64,000 nt of DNA. Origin: Streptomyces sp. NBC_00289 (GTDB taxonomy: Bacteria; Actinomycetota; Actinomycetes; Streptomycetales; Streptomycetaceae). Shown piece by piece: positions 44,840 through 53,792 of the stretch. The stretch is from contig NZ_CP108046.1 in NCBI RefSeq assembly GCF_041435115.1, forward strand, positions 3,968,001-4,032,000. The letters run 5' to 3'. Position 1 is the stretch's first letter. Every line of letters starts with the position of its first letter. Position numbers and translations under genes: made by a program. The notes beneath the pieces are model-generated. The model did no database searches. It saw nothing but the letters and a program-made list of their open reading frames with translations, and was not told where the DNA came from.

Positions 44840-45613
44840 TCAGCCGCCGTAGCGCCGGTGGCGGGCCGCGTAGTCGCGCAGGGCGCGCAGGAAGTCGACC
44901 TTGCGGAAGGCCGGCCAGAAGACCTCACAGAAGTAGTACTCCGCGTGGGCCGTCTGCCACAGCATGAATCCGGACAGCCGCTGCTCACCGCTGGTACGGA
45001 TCACGAGGTCGGGGTCGGGCTGGGCACCCGTGTAGAGGTGACGGCTGATCGCGTCGACGGTGACGGACTCGGCGAGGTCCTCCATCGACCCGCCCTTGTC
45101 GGCGGCGTCGAGAATCATCGACCGCACCGCGTCGGCGATCTCCTGGCGACCGCCGTAGCCGATGGCGACGTTCACCAGTATTCCGCCGATGTGCGCCGTG
45201 GACTCCTCGGCCTCCTTCAGCGCGGTCTGCATCGGGGAGGGCAGCAGATCGGGCGTGCCGACGTGGTGCACCCGCCAGCGGCCGTCGGCCGCGAGGGTCC
45301 GGACGACGTCCTCGATGATGCCGAGCAGCGGACCGAGTTCCTCCTGGGGCCGGTCGAAGTTGTCCGTCGACAGCAGCCAGAGGGTGACGACCTCGACGTC
45401 CGTCTCGGAGCACCAGCCGAGGAACTCCTCGATCTTCTCGGCGCCCGCACGGTGACCGTGGACCGTGGTGGAACCCGCGGCCTTCGCCCAGCGCCGGTTG
45501 CCGTCCATGATGACGCCGATGTGCTTGGGCACCTGAGCGTGGTCCAGGTGGCCTTCCACCCGGCGTGCGTACAGCCTGACCAGCAGGCCGCGCAGCTTGT
45601 CGCGCAGGTTCAC
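44840..45613 (-). CDS. uppS: Isoprenyl transferase (cis-prenyltransferase, UppS family)
   Basis: 257 residues. The family signature HIGVIMDGNRRWAK contains the catalytic D37. TLWLLSTDNFDRP and RTSGEQRLSGFMLWQTAHAEYYF (in parts: RTSGEQRLSGF, LWQTAHAEYYF) are the other conserved blocks. Makes a cis-polyprenyl diphosphate, the carrier for cell-wall sugars. Streptomycetes usually encode two such enzymes, and chain length cannot be read from sequence. I chose the GTG at 45613 because GGAGGGG lies upstream; the frame is open much further but non-coding in character. Confidence 0.92.
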   Translation of the reverse strand: MNLRDKLRGLLVRLYARRVEGHLDHAQVPKHIGVIMDGNRRWAKAAGSTTVHGHRAGAEKIEEFLGWCSETDVEVVTLWLLSTDNFDRPQEELGPLLGIIEDVVRTLAADGRWRVHHVGTPDLLPSPMQTALKEAEESTAHIGGILVNVAIGYGGRQEIADAVRSMILDAADKGGSMEDLAESVTVDAISRHLYTGAQPDPDLVIRTSGEQRLSGFMLWQTAHAEYYFCEVFWPAFRKVDFLRALRDYAARHRRYGG

Positions 45614-46510
45614 GTGATTGTCAGCCCCTCCGTACGGATCGGACAGGCGCGGCTTCGACCGGCTCTGGCGCGGCCGAGGGCGATCCCTGTCCGTATGGCG
45701 GTCCGGGGGCTCCGTATGGCATTCCCCGGGGGCGAAGCCTACCCCCGCGGGGCCTGTGCGCCGGATTCGGGGAGGTGAGGGGTGCCCGGGGCGCGGGCGC
45801 GGGGAGGGGGGAGCGGCCGCGCGGGTGGCGGGGAGTTGGCGGCGTGGGAGGCGGCGTGGGTGGTGGTGCGAGACGCAGAGCATGGGGTGCTGGAGGCGTC
45901 CGGGCACAAAAAAACGGGCCGGTCCGTGGGGGGGAGACGGACCGGCCCGAGGGGGGGTTTCCACCATAACCCTTTGTAAGTGATGCTGCGTGCATCGGCG
46001 TGCCACAACTACTCTCCGCAATCGGACGGCGACGCGCAGGTGGTCAGGCCGGACCTTGATTCAGGCGACCTGCGACTGATTCACAACGGAATCCCAGGCG
46101 AACCGAGCGGAATGGTTACGGAACCGGAGGGTTTGACACCCCTTACCCCTGCTCGGCGAACCACTCCCCGCTTCCCTCCCCCGGGTGAACCCGGACGTGA
46201 ACGCCCGCTTGACGCTCGACGAACCCGGAGGTGGGGCGCGGCTCCGCGCAGCCCCCTCCACTGCGCGGTGCCGCCCGCGCAGCTTTGCTGACGCGAATTA
46301 CCTTGGTCTGAACTTACGTGAAAGGTCGCGGCCGACGCGACCATTCGGGGTAACGATGCGGAAACCCTGTGCCTTTTCGGGGGATGCGACGCGAAGAACG
46401 GAAGGCTTTTGCCCACTCGCAACCCAATTGCCGTATTTGCTCCACGTGCGATACGGAGGAGAAGAACACGAGGCGTCCCCCGCGGGCCCGGCCGGCCCGG
46501 GTTCACCCCG
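45614..46510. other. Long intergenic region with a small RNA
   Basis: About 900 nt between the methyltransferase stop and the prenyltransferase start. The clear content is the 6C-type RNA at 45908-45998 on the minus strand. A stretch around 46280-46470 is less GC-rich than its neighbours and has promoter-like character on both strands (for instance TTGACA near 46133 on the plus strand). Several open frames cross the region, but none has both a ribosome-binding site and a recognisable product. Confidence 0.55.
45908..45998 (-). ncRNA. 6C-type small RNA
   Basis: Read on the minus strand: a small 5' hairpin GATGC-ACGCA-GCATC, then TTACAAAGGGTTATGGTGG, AAACCCCCCC with the first run of seven C. 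A 13-bp hairpin follows (CGGGCCGGTCCGT with its complement) whose loop CTCCCCCCC holds the second run of seven C. A T-run of seven or more closes it. Two C-rich single-stranded segments with a terminal hairpin are the hallmark of the actinobacterial 6C RNA. Mycobacterial 6C RNA pairs with G-rich ribosome-binding sites of target mRNAs. The 5' end is estimated. Confidence 0.72.
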
Positions 46511-47320
46511 TCATCCGGCGTTGCCCGGCCTACGGGCCTCGAAGAGGTGCCGGGTGCTGTACGCGACGAAGGCGCCCCGCGACTCGATCCGCTCGTGCAG
46601 CGACCGGAGTTGGGCCTCGTACGCCTCGACGGTGAAGTCGGGGACCATCCAGATCACCTTGCGCAGGAAGTGCACGACGGCCGCGATGTCGTGGAACTCC
46701 ATGCGGAGCCGTTCGGCACGCAGGTCGACGATCTCCAGGCCGGCGGCCTCCGCCTCCGCCCGCTCGCGGTCGGGATGGCGGGTGCTGCGCTGTTGGTCCG
46801 GCTGGGGTCCGAGGAAGCACTCGACGAGCTCGAAGGCGCTGGCGGGGCCCACGTGCTGGGCGAAGTACGTGCCGCCGGGCCGGAGCACCCGGACGATCTC
46901 CCGCCAGTGGGGGCGCACGGGATGCCGGCTGACGACGAGGTCGAAGGCGCCGTCCGCGAAGGGAAGTCCGGCGTCTTCGGGCGACGCCACGACGGCCACC
47001 CCGCGCGGGCGGAGCAGGGCGGTGGCCTTGGCGACGTTGGGCGGCCAGCCCTCGGTGGCGACGGTGAGCGCGGGTGTCCGCGAGGCTCTGCCGAGGGCGA
47101 AGTCCAGGACCTCCCCTCCCCCGGTCTGGATGTCGAGCACGGCGTCGGCGCCGGCCAGCCGTTCGGCCGTCGACGTCGCGTAGCCCCAGGAGGGCCGCGC
47201 CTCGGTGGCCCGCCCCTCGAACCAGGAGAAGTCCCACCCCTCGGTCGGCACGGAGACGCCCTCGGCGACGAGATCGCCGAAACCGCGGGGTGCCTGGTCG
47301 ACGGTTCGTTCGCATGCCAT
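46511..47320 (-). CDS. Class I SAM-dependent methyltransferase
   Basis: A 269-residue Rossmann-fold methyltransferase. The SAM-binding motif I appears as AVLDIQTGGGEVLD, the acidic end of strand 2 as TVATEGWPPN, and post-motif blocks as GLPFADGAFDLVVSRHPV and VRVLRPGGTYFAQHV. The substrate is not recognised. A short degenerate copy of the motif region of such a gene lies at about 48976-49035 on the other strand. Confidence 0.85.
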   Translation of the reverse strand: MACERTVDQAPRGFGDLVAEGVSVPTEGWDFSWFEGRATEARPSWGYATSTAERLAGADAVLDIQTGGGEVLDFALGRASRTPALTVATEGWPPNVAKATALLRPRGVAVVASPEDAGLPFADGAFDLVVSRHPVRPHWREIVRVLRPGGTYFAQHVGPASAFELVECFLGPQPDQQRSTRHPDRERAEAEAAGLEIVDLRAERLRMEFHDIAAVVHFLRKVIWMVPDFTVEAYEAQLRSLHERIESRGAFVAYSTRHLFEARRPGNAG

Positions 47321-47423
47321 GCCGGTGATCGTCCCAGGTGCCGTCAGTGGACGCTCTCCATTTTCCGGGCGTGCGGCGACCCGAGGGCCTGGTCAGACGC
47401 CTCGCATCGGTCGGGTAGGCCTG

Positions 47424-47921
47424 TCATACGGCCTGTGCCGGCAGGGCCAGCAACACGTGCTCGTCCTCGCCGTGGCGCACGGTGCCCACGCGCTGGAAGC
47501 CGAGCTTCTCCAGAAGGCGCACGGAGGCGGTGTTGCCGGCGAAGGGGTCGGCGTACAGGGGCCGGTTGCCCTCCTCACGCAGGAACAGGGCCACGGCTTC
47601 GGGGCCGATACCGCGCCCCCAGTAGGGGCGCCCGAGCCAGTACCCGAGGAAGCGCCGGTCGCCCTCCGGCCCGTTCCGCTGTCCTTTCTCCCACCAGGCG
47701 ACGACATGCCCGGCCGGTTCACCGTCCACGGTGACCGTCCGCACGAGACAGGTCTCGTCCCCGAGGATCGACGACCTCCAGTGGGCCAGGAAGACGTCAC
47801 GCGGCCGGGCGGCGAACCGGGAACGCCGGACGGCTTCGTCGTCGTGCTCGAAGTCGAGGAAGGTCTCGAGGTCGGCGTCGGTCACGCGCCGCAGCCGTAC
47901 ACGCGCTGCCTGGTCGGTCAT
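47424..47921 (-). CDS. GNAT-family N-acetyltransferase
   Basis: A 165-residue GNAT protein of the RimJ-like subgroup. Conserved blocks: VRLRRVTDADLETFLDFE, LGYWLGRPYWGRGIGPEAV (acetyl-CoA pyrophosphate loop) and PFAGNTASVRLLEKLGFQ. Acceptor unknown. Starts one base after the LLM oxidoreductase stop, so the two genes form an operon. Confidence 0.88.
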   Translation of the reverse strand: MTDQAARVRLRRVTDADLETFLDFEHDDEAVRRSRFAARPRDVFLAHWRSSILGDETCLVRTVTVDGEPAGHVVAWWEKGQRNGPEGDRRFLGYWLGRPYWGRGIGPEAVALFLREEGNRPLYADPFAGNTASVRLLEKLGFQRVGTVRHGEDEHVLLALPAQAV

Positions 47922-47922
47922 G

Positions 47923-48798
47923 TCACGGCACCAGCCGCCGGACTTCCTGGGCGGCGAAGCGCACGAAGCCCTCCGGATCCGGTTCGTCGCCGGTCGGCTG
48001 GAGGATCACGGTGTCGGCACCCGCCTCCGCCAGCCGCTGGACCGCCTTCGCCACGGCACCCGCGTCCCCGGCGACGCCGAGGTCGGGGACCGCGCCGTCA
48101 CCCTCGGCCACCAGTTCGGCGCGCAGCCGGGCGGCGGCGTCGGGTCCGGTGGCGGCGAGGAGATAGACGACCACCTGGTGCGGCTCGCCGCTCCGGCCGG
48201 CCGCGGCACGCCCCTCGTCGATGAGCCGGCGCGCCTCACGCAGGCCGTCGAGCGAGGTGGAGGCGGTCAGCACCGTCCCGTCGGCAGCCTCGCCGGAGAG
48301 CCGCAGCGAGCGCGGCCCGGTGGCACCGGCCAGCACCTCGACGGGGCCCTCGGGCGGCCAGTCGAGGGCGACGTCGTCCAGCTTCACGTACCGCCCGTCG
48401 GTGGTGACGCGCTCTCCACGCAACAGGGCGCGCAACGCGTCGAGATGCTCCCGCAGCAGGGTCAGCGGCGACTCGACCCGCGCCCCCACCTGCCCCATCC
48501 AGTCCTGCACCCCGTGCCCGACACCGAGCACGGCACGACCGGGAAACATCCGGTGCAGCGCAGCCGCCTCCATGGCGGTGATGGCGACGTTCCGCAACGG
48601 CACAGGCAACAACCCGACCCCGACCCGCACCCGCTCACTCCACGCGAGCGCGGCCGCCGCGGTGGAAATCCCACCCTCCCGAAAACAGTCCTCCCAGAGC
48701 CACAGCTCCTCGAGCCCACTCTCATCAGCGACCCGAACGACGTCACGCAGGCGCTCGGGGGGAAGCTGGGGGCGGAACACGGCACCTAGTCCAGTCAT
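47923..48798 (-). CDS. LLM-class F420-dependent oxidoreductase
   Basis: A 291-residue luciferase-like TIM-barrel protein. Blocks: VVRVADESGLEELWLWED, SERVRVGVGLLPVPLRNV, FPGRAVLGVGHGVQDWM and PVEVLAGATGPRSLRLSG. Family members use reduced F420 (or FMN) for hydride transfer; cofactor choice is inferred from similarity to actinobacterial F420 enzymes. Operon partner of the GNAT gene. Confidence 0.87.
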   Translation of the reverse strand: MTGLGAVFRPQLPPERLRDVVRVADESGLEELWLWEDCFREGGISTAAAALAWSERVRVGVGLLPVPLRNVAITAMEAAALHRMFPGRAVLGVGHGVQDWMGQVGARVESPLTLLREHLDALRALLRGERVTTDGRYVKLDDVALDWPPEGPVEVLAGATGPRSLRLSGEAADGTVLTASTSLDGLREARRLIDEGRAAAGRSGEPHQVVVYLLAATGPDAAARLRAELVAEGDGAVPDLGVAGDAGAVAKAVQRLAEAGADTVILQPTGDEPDPEGFVRFAAQEVRRLVP

Positions 48799-48975
48799 GG
48801 GGCCTTCCTACCCGCCGGTCCGCGGTTGGACAACAGGTACGCGACTCAACGATGTTGCCCCTGACGGTCCTCCTCCGCGCAGTGAAGCTTTGCGCGTCGA
48901 TGTGGGGGCTGATGGCTCACCAGCGCGCAAGGGCAGAAATCAGCGAACGGCGCTACCTTGCGCGGTCTTCTTACC

Positions 48976-49035
48976 CGGCGTGAAGCCCTTCGCGGACGGC
49001 GCCTTCGACCTCGTCAGCCGCCATCCGGATCAGGC
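48976..49035 (+). pseudogene. Methyltransferase gene fragment
   Basis: The plus strand reads PGVKPFADGAFDLV then SRHPDQ in one frame, closely matching GLPFADGAFDLVVSRHPV of the methyltransferase encoded at 46511-47320 but on the opposite strand. Only about 20 codons are recognisable and there is no start or stop context. The surrounding 48799-49087 gap shows nothing else. Confidence 0.55.
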
Positions 49036-49087
49036 TGATGAATCGGCTCCGTTCCGACCTTTCCGTCCGCGGATTCCTGCAACGCCA

Positions 49088-49819
49088 TCACCGATTCTCG
49101 TCCGCGGTATCCGCACACTTCTCGGCGCCGACGATGCCCGGGCCGCTCTCCTGGATACTCGGGGTCGTCACATGCGGATCAGGAACGCGCATACCTGCGC
49201 GGCGGGCGCGTTCGAGGGCGTGCGGTGCAGCGCCTTGTGCGTCGACGGTAACGTCTCCGTTGTCGTCCGGAGGACGCTGGGAGATCACGTAGAGGTGGCG
49301 CGGGCCCCGGACAGCGATCACCGCGGCGAAACGGGGATCGCCGGCGAACCAGATCTCCCGGACCTGTGCCTTGCGTTCGGTTTTCGCGCGCTTCCCGAGA
49401 CGTCCTCCCCACCAGACGGATCGCACGTGAGAATGCATCACCATCGTCACCTGCTGATCCGGCACTTCCGGATGGGGAAATCGCAGCCAGGCATAACCGT
49501 TACGAACGCCCGGGATATTACCGATGCCGCTTTCCGGAGCCTCGTACACCTGCCAGGGATATTCTTGCAGGAGGCGCCGCGACCGGAATGCACCCCTCCA
49601 GTACGCCCACTGGAGAAACGTCCGATAAAACGTGTAGGCCATCGGAACGAAGAAGAGCCACAACGTCCATGTGGCGGAAATGATCACGTACCACGCAAGC
49701 AGGCCCACCCATGCCACCGGCCAGAAGACCTGACCCAGGGCCGCGCAGACGAACAGCTTTGTCCAGGCGCGGCGGGTCGCCGGATCTTCCCAGGCCGTGG
49801 GTTGGTGCGTGGTGGGCAT
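49088..49819 (-). CDS. Two-segment membrane protein of the WXG/T7-like operon
   Basis: 243 residues. Two adjacent membrane segments (about 22-70: LFVCAALGQVFWPVAWVGLL, AWYVIISATWTLWLFFVPMA) precede a soluble domain with RSRRLLQEYPWQVYEAP and a central beta-rich part. I do not recognise a family. I chose the ATG at 49819 because GAGGAC precedes it and it follows the upstream stop by one base. Last gene of the operon that encodes the WXG-like and T7-secreted-like proteins; likely a membrane partner of that system. Confidence 0.7.
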   Translation of the reverse strand: MPTTHQPTAWEDPATRRAWTKLFVCAALGQVFWPVAWVGLLAWYVIISATWTLWLFFVPMAYTFYRTFLQWAYWRGAFRSRRLLQEYPWQVYEAPESGIGNIPGVRNGYAWLRFPHPEVPDQQVTMVMHSHVRSVWWGGRLGKRAKTERKAQVREIWFAGDPRFAAVIAVRGPRHLYVISQRPPDDNGDVTVDAQGAAPHALERARRAGMRVPDPHVTTPSIQESGPGIVGAEKCADTADENR

Positions 49820-49820
49820 G

Positions 49821-50507
49821 TCAGTCCTCATCAGGTACGTCACTGGATACGGCCGAAAGCGGGTTGTCGAAGCTGACCGAACCGGCGATGTCCCCGAGCA
49901 GGGCTCGGTAGTGCCCCGCGTGTTCGACCGCTGTCGTGGCCAGCGTCAGTATGGCGACCCGTTGGCCGTCGGGGCACGGAACATAGGCGGTGACCTGGAG
50001 GAGTTGGCGCTGAGCGGCGAACCCTGCCTCCGGCGGCCCGGTCAGGCGCGTCTGCACGAGCGACGCCGGACCGCAGGCCAGATCGAGGACCTCGATGTGC
50101 TCGGCGCCTTCTGCGTTCGCAGCGGCGCGCGCCGCGAGGATGCCGCGAGGGGCCCAGCCGGTCGCTCGCCAGGTCAGTGTGAACATGGACAGCAGCAGGC
50201 CGCGGTCTCCCTCGTCGTCGGTGTGCAGTCCGAGCGAGCAGTGGATGGTGCCGACTTCCACGAGTAGCTGGGCCGTCCGGAGGACCGGACCGAGATCGGC
50301 CAGCAGACGCTGCCGTGTTTCGACATCGGGAAGCGCCTCCAGCAGCGGCCTCAGTGTGTCTCCTGGGTGAGCTGCCTCCGCCTGGCTGTTCCCGGCCTCG
50401 ATCAACTCCCGCAGCGGGAGCGGGAGGAACCCGGGAGGCAGTGCGAACCAGATGTCGGCGTCCTGGCTCCGGGCGGATTCGTCGATCACGTAAGGGGCAC
50501 TGCTCAA
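49821..50507 (-). CDS. Hypothetical soluble protein of the WXG/T7-like operon
   Basis: 228 residues, no membrane segment. It contains a long mixed alpha/beta region (ADIWFALPPGFLPLPLREL, VLRTAQLLVEVGTIHCSLGL, LLLSMFTLTWRATGWAP). In several Streptomyces loci with type VII-like substrates I recall a comparable small protein between the effector-like and membrane genes; its function is unknown, perhaps a chaperone. It overlaps the stop of the T7-secreted-like gene by 4 nt (ATGA). Confidence 0.65.
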   Translation of the reverse strand: MSSAPYVIDESARSQDADIWFALPPGFLPLPLRELIEAGNSQAEAAHPGDTLRPLLEALPDVETRQRLLADLGPVLRTAQLLVEVGTIHCSLGLHTDDEGDRGLLLSMFTLTWRATGWAPRGILAARAAANAEGAEHIEVLDLACGPASLVQTRLTGPPEAGFAAQRQLLQVTAYVPCPDGQRVAILTLATTAVEHAGHYRALLGDIAGSVSFDNPLSAVSSDVPDED

Positions 50508-51928
50508 GACGCTTCACCCGCCCCGCGCAGAAGGAAGTGGATGGCGCCCACCGTCGCCGGAAGGTCGACGCCCAAGGTTCTGGGTCCGTCGAGAATGCTG
50601 CTGGCTACCGTCGCCCCATCGCTGTCCAGACTGTCCACAACGCTGCTGGCGACACCGTAGACAGCGGTACCAGCTCCCAAGAGTGTCGCAGGCTTGTCGA
50701 TCTTCTCCACGATCGGCGCCAGTCGTCCGCCGAACACCCTGGGGTGGGCCAGAAGACTTGCCGCGCCTCCGGCTGCCGACGCCTCGGTCTTGATCGAGGT
50801 ACCCATGGACTTGATCGAGGTTCCAACGTTGGTCCCCGCCCTGGCGATCCTCTGTCCGAGCGTCAACACCTCGTCGGCCTCTCCCACGAGCGACAGCATC
50901 TGGCCGGATTCTCCAGCCGCACGAAACCCGAGGTAGCCGCCCTTGAGCACGACACCCAACCCCGGCAGCATTCCCAGAAAGTCCCCCGCGACTCCGAGCG
51001 AGTTGCTCCAGAAGTCAAGGTCCAACTCGCCCTTTGTAAAACCGTCCTTCAGGGAGGCCCTGACCTCGGGATCAGTGACGCGCAGGCCGAAGGCGGCGCC
51101 ACTCAACAGTCCTGCCGCCAGGAACAGCATCCAAGGCGCGATCGCCGTGAGACCCAGCAGCGCGATAACCCCGAGGACGGCCGCGCACGCGCTGAGGATG
51201 TCCGGGAGGTTGTCACCGAGCCAGTCCGTGAACGTGTCCCACATCCCCGGCTCGTGCGGGGTCAGCTTCTTGGTCGCGGTGCGGATCTTGCCCGCCCGGT
51301 AACGCGCCTTCTCCTCGTGCTCCTGGGCAAGGGTCTTGGCCTTGCCGACAATCTTGTCGAGTTCGGCCTGGGCTTCCTCCACGGCCTTGTTCGCGTGGGT
51401 CAACGCCTTCTGAGCGTCGTCGCGACGGGCGCCCTTCTTGTCCAGGTCGGCATCGTTCTCCGCCTTGCCAGCGCGGCCCTTGGCCGTGTCCAGCACGGCC
51501 CGCGCGTCTTTGGCGTCACCTTCGAGCTTCTTGGCACGCCGCTGAAAGTCGTCGAGTTCCCCTTCCCAGCGGTCGAGTTGCCTGGCCGCCTTGCGGATTG
51601 AGTGGGCACCGTTCTTCAGGTTCAGGGGCAGCGGGCCACCGTCCAACTGTTCGCGGAAGGCAACAGCCGCATCACCCTTCCAGTAGCTGCCGTTCAGTAG
51701 CTTGGTGACGAGGTCGTGAGCCTCTTCCATCGTCTTGGCGCAGTTCGCAAGCTTCTTCTGCAGGTCGCGAACCGTGGTGGTGCTGCCGGGCGTTGGGTTG
51801 AAGCCAAGATGCGGGTAAGCGTGGTTCGGGATGGATGGGGAGGATTTCGGGCCCTGCGGAGGGGCGCCGTTCCGGCATGCCGCGGAATCAGCGGCGGGGG
51901 AGGACTCAAGGCCTGGAGTGACAGTCAT
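50504..51928 (-). CDS. Putative type VII-secreted protein with WXG-like N-domain
   Basis: 474 residues. The N-terminal helical domain contains a WxG motif (SYWKGDAAVAFREQLDG) and a long coiled-coil (ARQLDRWEGELDDFQRRAKK to LAQEHEEKARYRAG, about 95-210). A strongly hydrophobic pair of segments follows (ILSACAAVLGVIALLGLTAI, PWMLFLAAGLLSGAAFG) and then a glycine-rich amphipathic region. This layout matches Streptomyces T7SS-secreted or polymorphic-toxin-like proteins, but no recognisable toxin domain follows. The ATG overlaps the stop of the WXG100-like gene. No ESX core genes are in the window. Confidence 0.72.
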   Translation of the reverse strand: MTVTPGLESSPAADSAACRNGAPPQGPKSSPSIPNHAYPHLGFNPTPGSTTTVRDLQKKLANCAKTMEEAHDLVTKLLNGSYWKGDAAVAFREQLDGGPLPLNLKNGAHSIRKAARQLDRWEGELDDFQRRAKKLEGDAKDARAVLDTAKGRAGKAENDADLDKKGARRDDAQKALTHANKAVEEAQAELDKIVGKAKTLAQEHEEKARYRAGKIRTATKKLTPHEPGMWDTFTDWLGDNLPDILSACAAVLGVIALLGLTAIAPWMLFLAAGLLSGAAFGLRVTDPEVRASLKDGFTKGELDLDFWSNSLGVAGDFLGMLPGLGVVLKGGYLGFRAAGESGQMLSLVGEADEVLTLGQRIARAGTNVGTSIKSMGTSIKTEASAAGGAASLLAHPRVFGGRLAPIVEKIDKPATLLGAGTAVYGVASSVVDSLDSDGATVASSILDGPRTLGVDLPATVGAIHFLLRGAGEAS

Positions 51929-52242
51929 TTCTCTCCACCGCCTTTGCCTCCCCTGGCCTTCTTCAGCGCTTCCTCCAGCGCCTTGTCCACCTCGTCGTAG
52001 CTGTCCTTGCTCGTCCCGATGATGTCGGCGAGTGCCTCGGTCTCTTCGCCGATCTGCTCGGTCCCGTACTTCCAGTCCTCCTGGAAGTCCTCGCACGCGG
52101 CGTCCAGATCATCGGTGCCGAGCCCGGTGACGGTCGCGTCGGCCAGCGCCTTGCGCAGCCCCTTCAGGGATTCGCTCGACTTGTTCAGCAACTTCATGAA
52201 GTGCTTGAGCTCATCACCGTCGACGGCCAGTCGATCCGCCAC
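51925..52242 (-). CDS. WXG100/ESX-like small helical protein
   Basis: 105 residues, almost wholly helical, like EsxA-type substrates: a first helix DGDELKHFMKLLNKSSESLKG, a central turn with W-K-Y-G (FQEDWKYGTEQI) in place of WXG, and an acidic second helix. I chose the GTG at 52242 because GAGGGGA lies upstream; a longer ATG start at 52362 would add 40 residues without a family match. Encoded immediately before the T7-secreted-like protein, with a 4-nt overlap, the usual substrate-pair order. Confidence 0.7.
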   Translation of the reverse strand: MADRLAVDGDELKHFMKLLNKSSESLKGLRKALADATVTGLGTDDLDAACEDFQEDWKYGTEQIGEETEALADIIGTSKDSYDEVDKALEEALKKARGGKGGGEK

Positions 52243-52358
52243 GTACAGTCCCCTCTCACCCTGCCCCTGGGCACGAGTAGAAGACTCTATCCGTTCCACC
52301 TTTGCTGCCGCGACGGCGTCTGCCCCGTCATCCTGGGTGCGGGCGCCGTCGGCACGGC

Positions 52359-53065
52359 TCAACGATTGACGGCCTGGATCTCCTGTACGACGACGTCCTG
52401 CGTGGCACCGAAGGAGCCGTCGGGGAGGTCACCGCCCGCGCCGCCTGTACCGGCCCAGTGAATCTTCCAGGTGACCGTGGCCCGTAGCGGGAAGGAGCCA
52501 TCGCCCGAGGAGCGCAGGTATTTCACTCCACAGGGTGGGGTCTGGTCGGCCTTGCCCTTGGCGTAGGACTCGCCGATAAGGCCGTTGTCGATCCGGCACG
52601 CCCCGGACGCCGGATACGTCACCGCATCCTCGGTGCCCGGCTCGATCCTGACGACACCGGCTCCGCCGTCACCTTGGTGCTCGGGACGCGGATCTCGGCG
52701 TACGCGAGTTCCGCGAGGACCTCCGGTGTGACGGCGTTCTCCACGTCCGCCAGCAGGGGGTCACCCCAGTCCACCCAGACGTAGTCCTTGTCGCAGGCAT
52801 CCCAACCCGGGGGGAAGTCCTTGTTGACGTACTTCTTCCGCTGCTCGGTATCCCACTGATAGCCCGTCGAGCCGGCCTCCCAGATCGGCTCCAGATACTT
52901 CTGCAGCCCCTCGGGGTGTACTTCGGGGCATACCGACAAGCCGCGACTGGCCCTTCCCATCGGGTCGTTGGCATGTGCCGTGCCAGGGAGCGTCAGAAGT
53001 GACAGACAGACACTGGCGGCTATCGTGACAGGCACCGTCATGAGCGCACCCGTCAGGGCCGGCAT
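52359..53065 (-). pseudogene. Broken third copy of the secreted module protein (B3)
   Basis: Two frames joined by a frameshift. The first (ATG at 53065) has a signal peptide and GLQKYLEPIWEAGSTGYQW, as in the intact copy at 55171-56205, up to VPSTKVTAEPVS. There it lacks an internal segment of about 40 codons (APANTTKVNLPTWSW region) and goes out of frame. The second frame carries the C-terminal half (TYPASGACRIDNG to QDVVVQEIQAVN). It overlaps the preceding lipoprotein gene by 13 nt like the intact pair. Confidence 0.75.
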
Positions 53066-53712
53066 TTTGCGCTTCCAATCTCAGAGATGATTTCCCGAAT
53101 CACCCAGACACCGCCGTCGCTCTTCCTCAGCGACGTGTGGTAGAGAACATAACTGTCGGCATTGACCTCAGTTTTCTTGACCTTGCCGGTCTTGAGGTCC
53201 TTCACATATGCCTTACCCTGGTCCTCGCAATAGCTGAGGGACGCCGTGCCGCCCTTGTTAACGGCTACTTCGGGGTCGTAGAAACGGTAGGCACCCGTGA
53301 CAGCCGCCTTGTGGTCCACGTAATTCTGAATGAACTTCTGCGTACCGGCGGCGCCTTCGCCCTCGTAGTAGTTGAGGTACGCCTTGTCGAGAGCGTTCTG
53401 CTTCACGATTGCCAGATCCACGGCCTTGATGGACTGCTCGCTGTCGCCCAGAACCGCGTCCTTGTCCTCGTCATCCGACTTCGGCCAGTCGAAGGTGTAG
53501 GACAGATCCGATGGCATCTCGATCTTCGGGCGCCCCGCGGCGGCCGACGCGCTCGGGCTCGGGGACGTCGACGTCTCGCTCCCCCTGTCGGCTCCCGCGA
53601 TCTTGTCGTTCTTCTTGTCCTTGGGGCTGTCGTCGCTGCCGCACGCGGACAGCGACAAAGCCGCAGCGGCGGTCAGCGCGATCGCTGCGAGAAAGGTGGG
53701 GCGGCGGTTCAC
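53053..53712 (-). CDS. Lipoprotein, third copy of the duplicated module (A3)
   Basis: 219 residues, intact. Lipoprotein signal with lipobox LSAC (NRRPTFLAAIALTAAAALSLSAC), a Lys/Asp and Ser/Pro-rich linker (GSDDSPKDKKND onward), then a globular domain of about 150 residues ending IGSAKCRP. The domain is helical then beta-rich (KAVDLAIVKQNALDKAYLNYY, YVLYHTSLRKSDGGVWVI). I chose the GTG at 53712 because GGGAG precedes it; the upstream ATG adds a non-signal stretch. Same length as copy A1. Function unknown; surface-exposed. Confidence 0.8.
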   Translation of the reverse strand: MNRRPTFLAAIALTAAAALSLSACGSDDSPKDKKNDKIAGADRGSETSTSPSPSASAAAGRPKIEMPSDLSYTFDWPKSDDEDKDAVLGDSEQSIKAVDLAIVKQNALDKAYLNYYEGEGAAGTQKFIQNYVDHKAAVTGAYRFYDPEVAVNKGGTASLSYCEDQGKAYVKDLKTGKVKKTEVNADSYVLYHTSLRKSDGGVWVIREIISEIGSAKCRP

Positions 53713-53792
53713 TGTCGACTCCCGGTCGCGAGGCTTCACTTGAGCGAACGAACGCTATCCAGCGACACAGAAGGACACCAGCGTGATCCGCG

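Noticed and set aside
45739..46008. Trp attenuator: a minus-strand leader with two adjacent Trp codons before a terminator, upstream of uppS
   Set aside because: No good start site for a leader peptide, the next gene is 300 nt away and not a Trp gene, and the C-rich loops fit a 6C RNA better.
46330..46480. Small plus-strand gene with a CxxCxxC motif (NCRICSTCD) in the low-GC patch
   Set aside because: It has only a weak start context and continues as a shadow of the methyltransferase gene.
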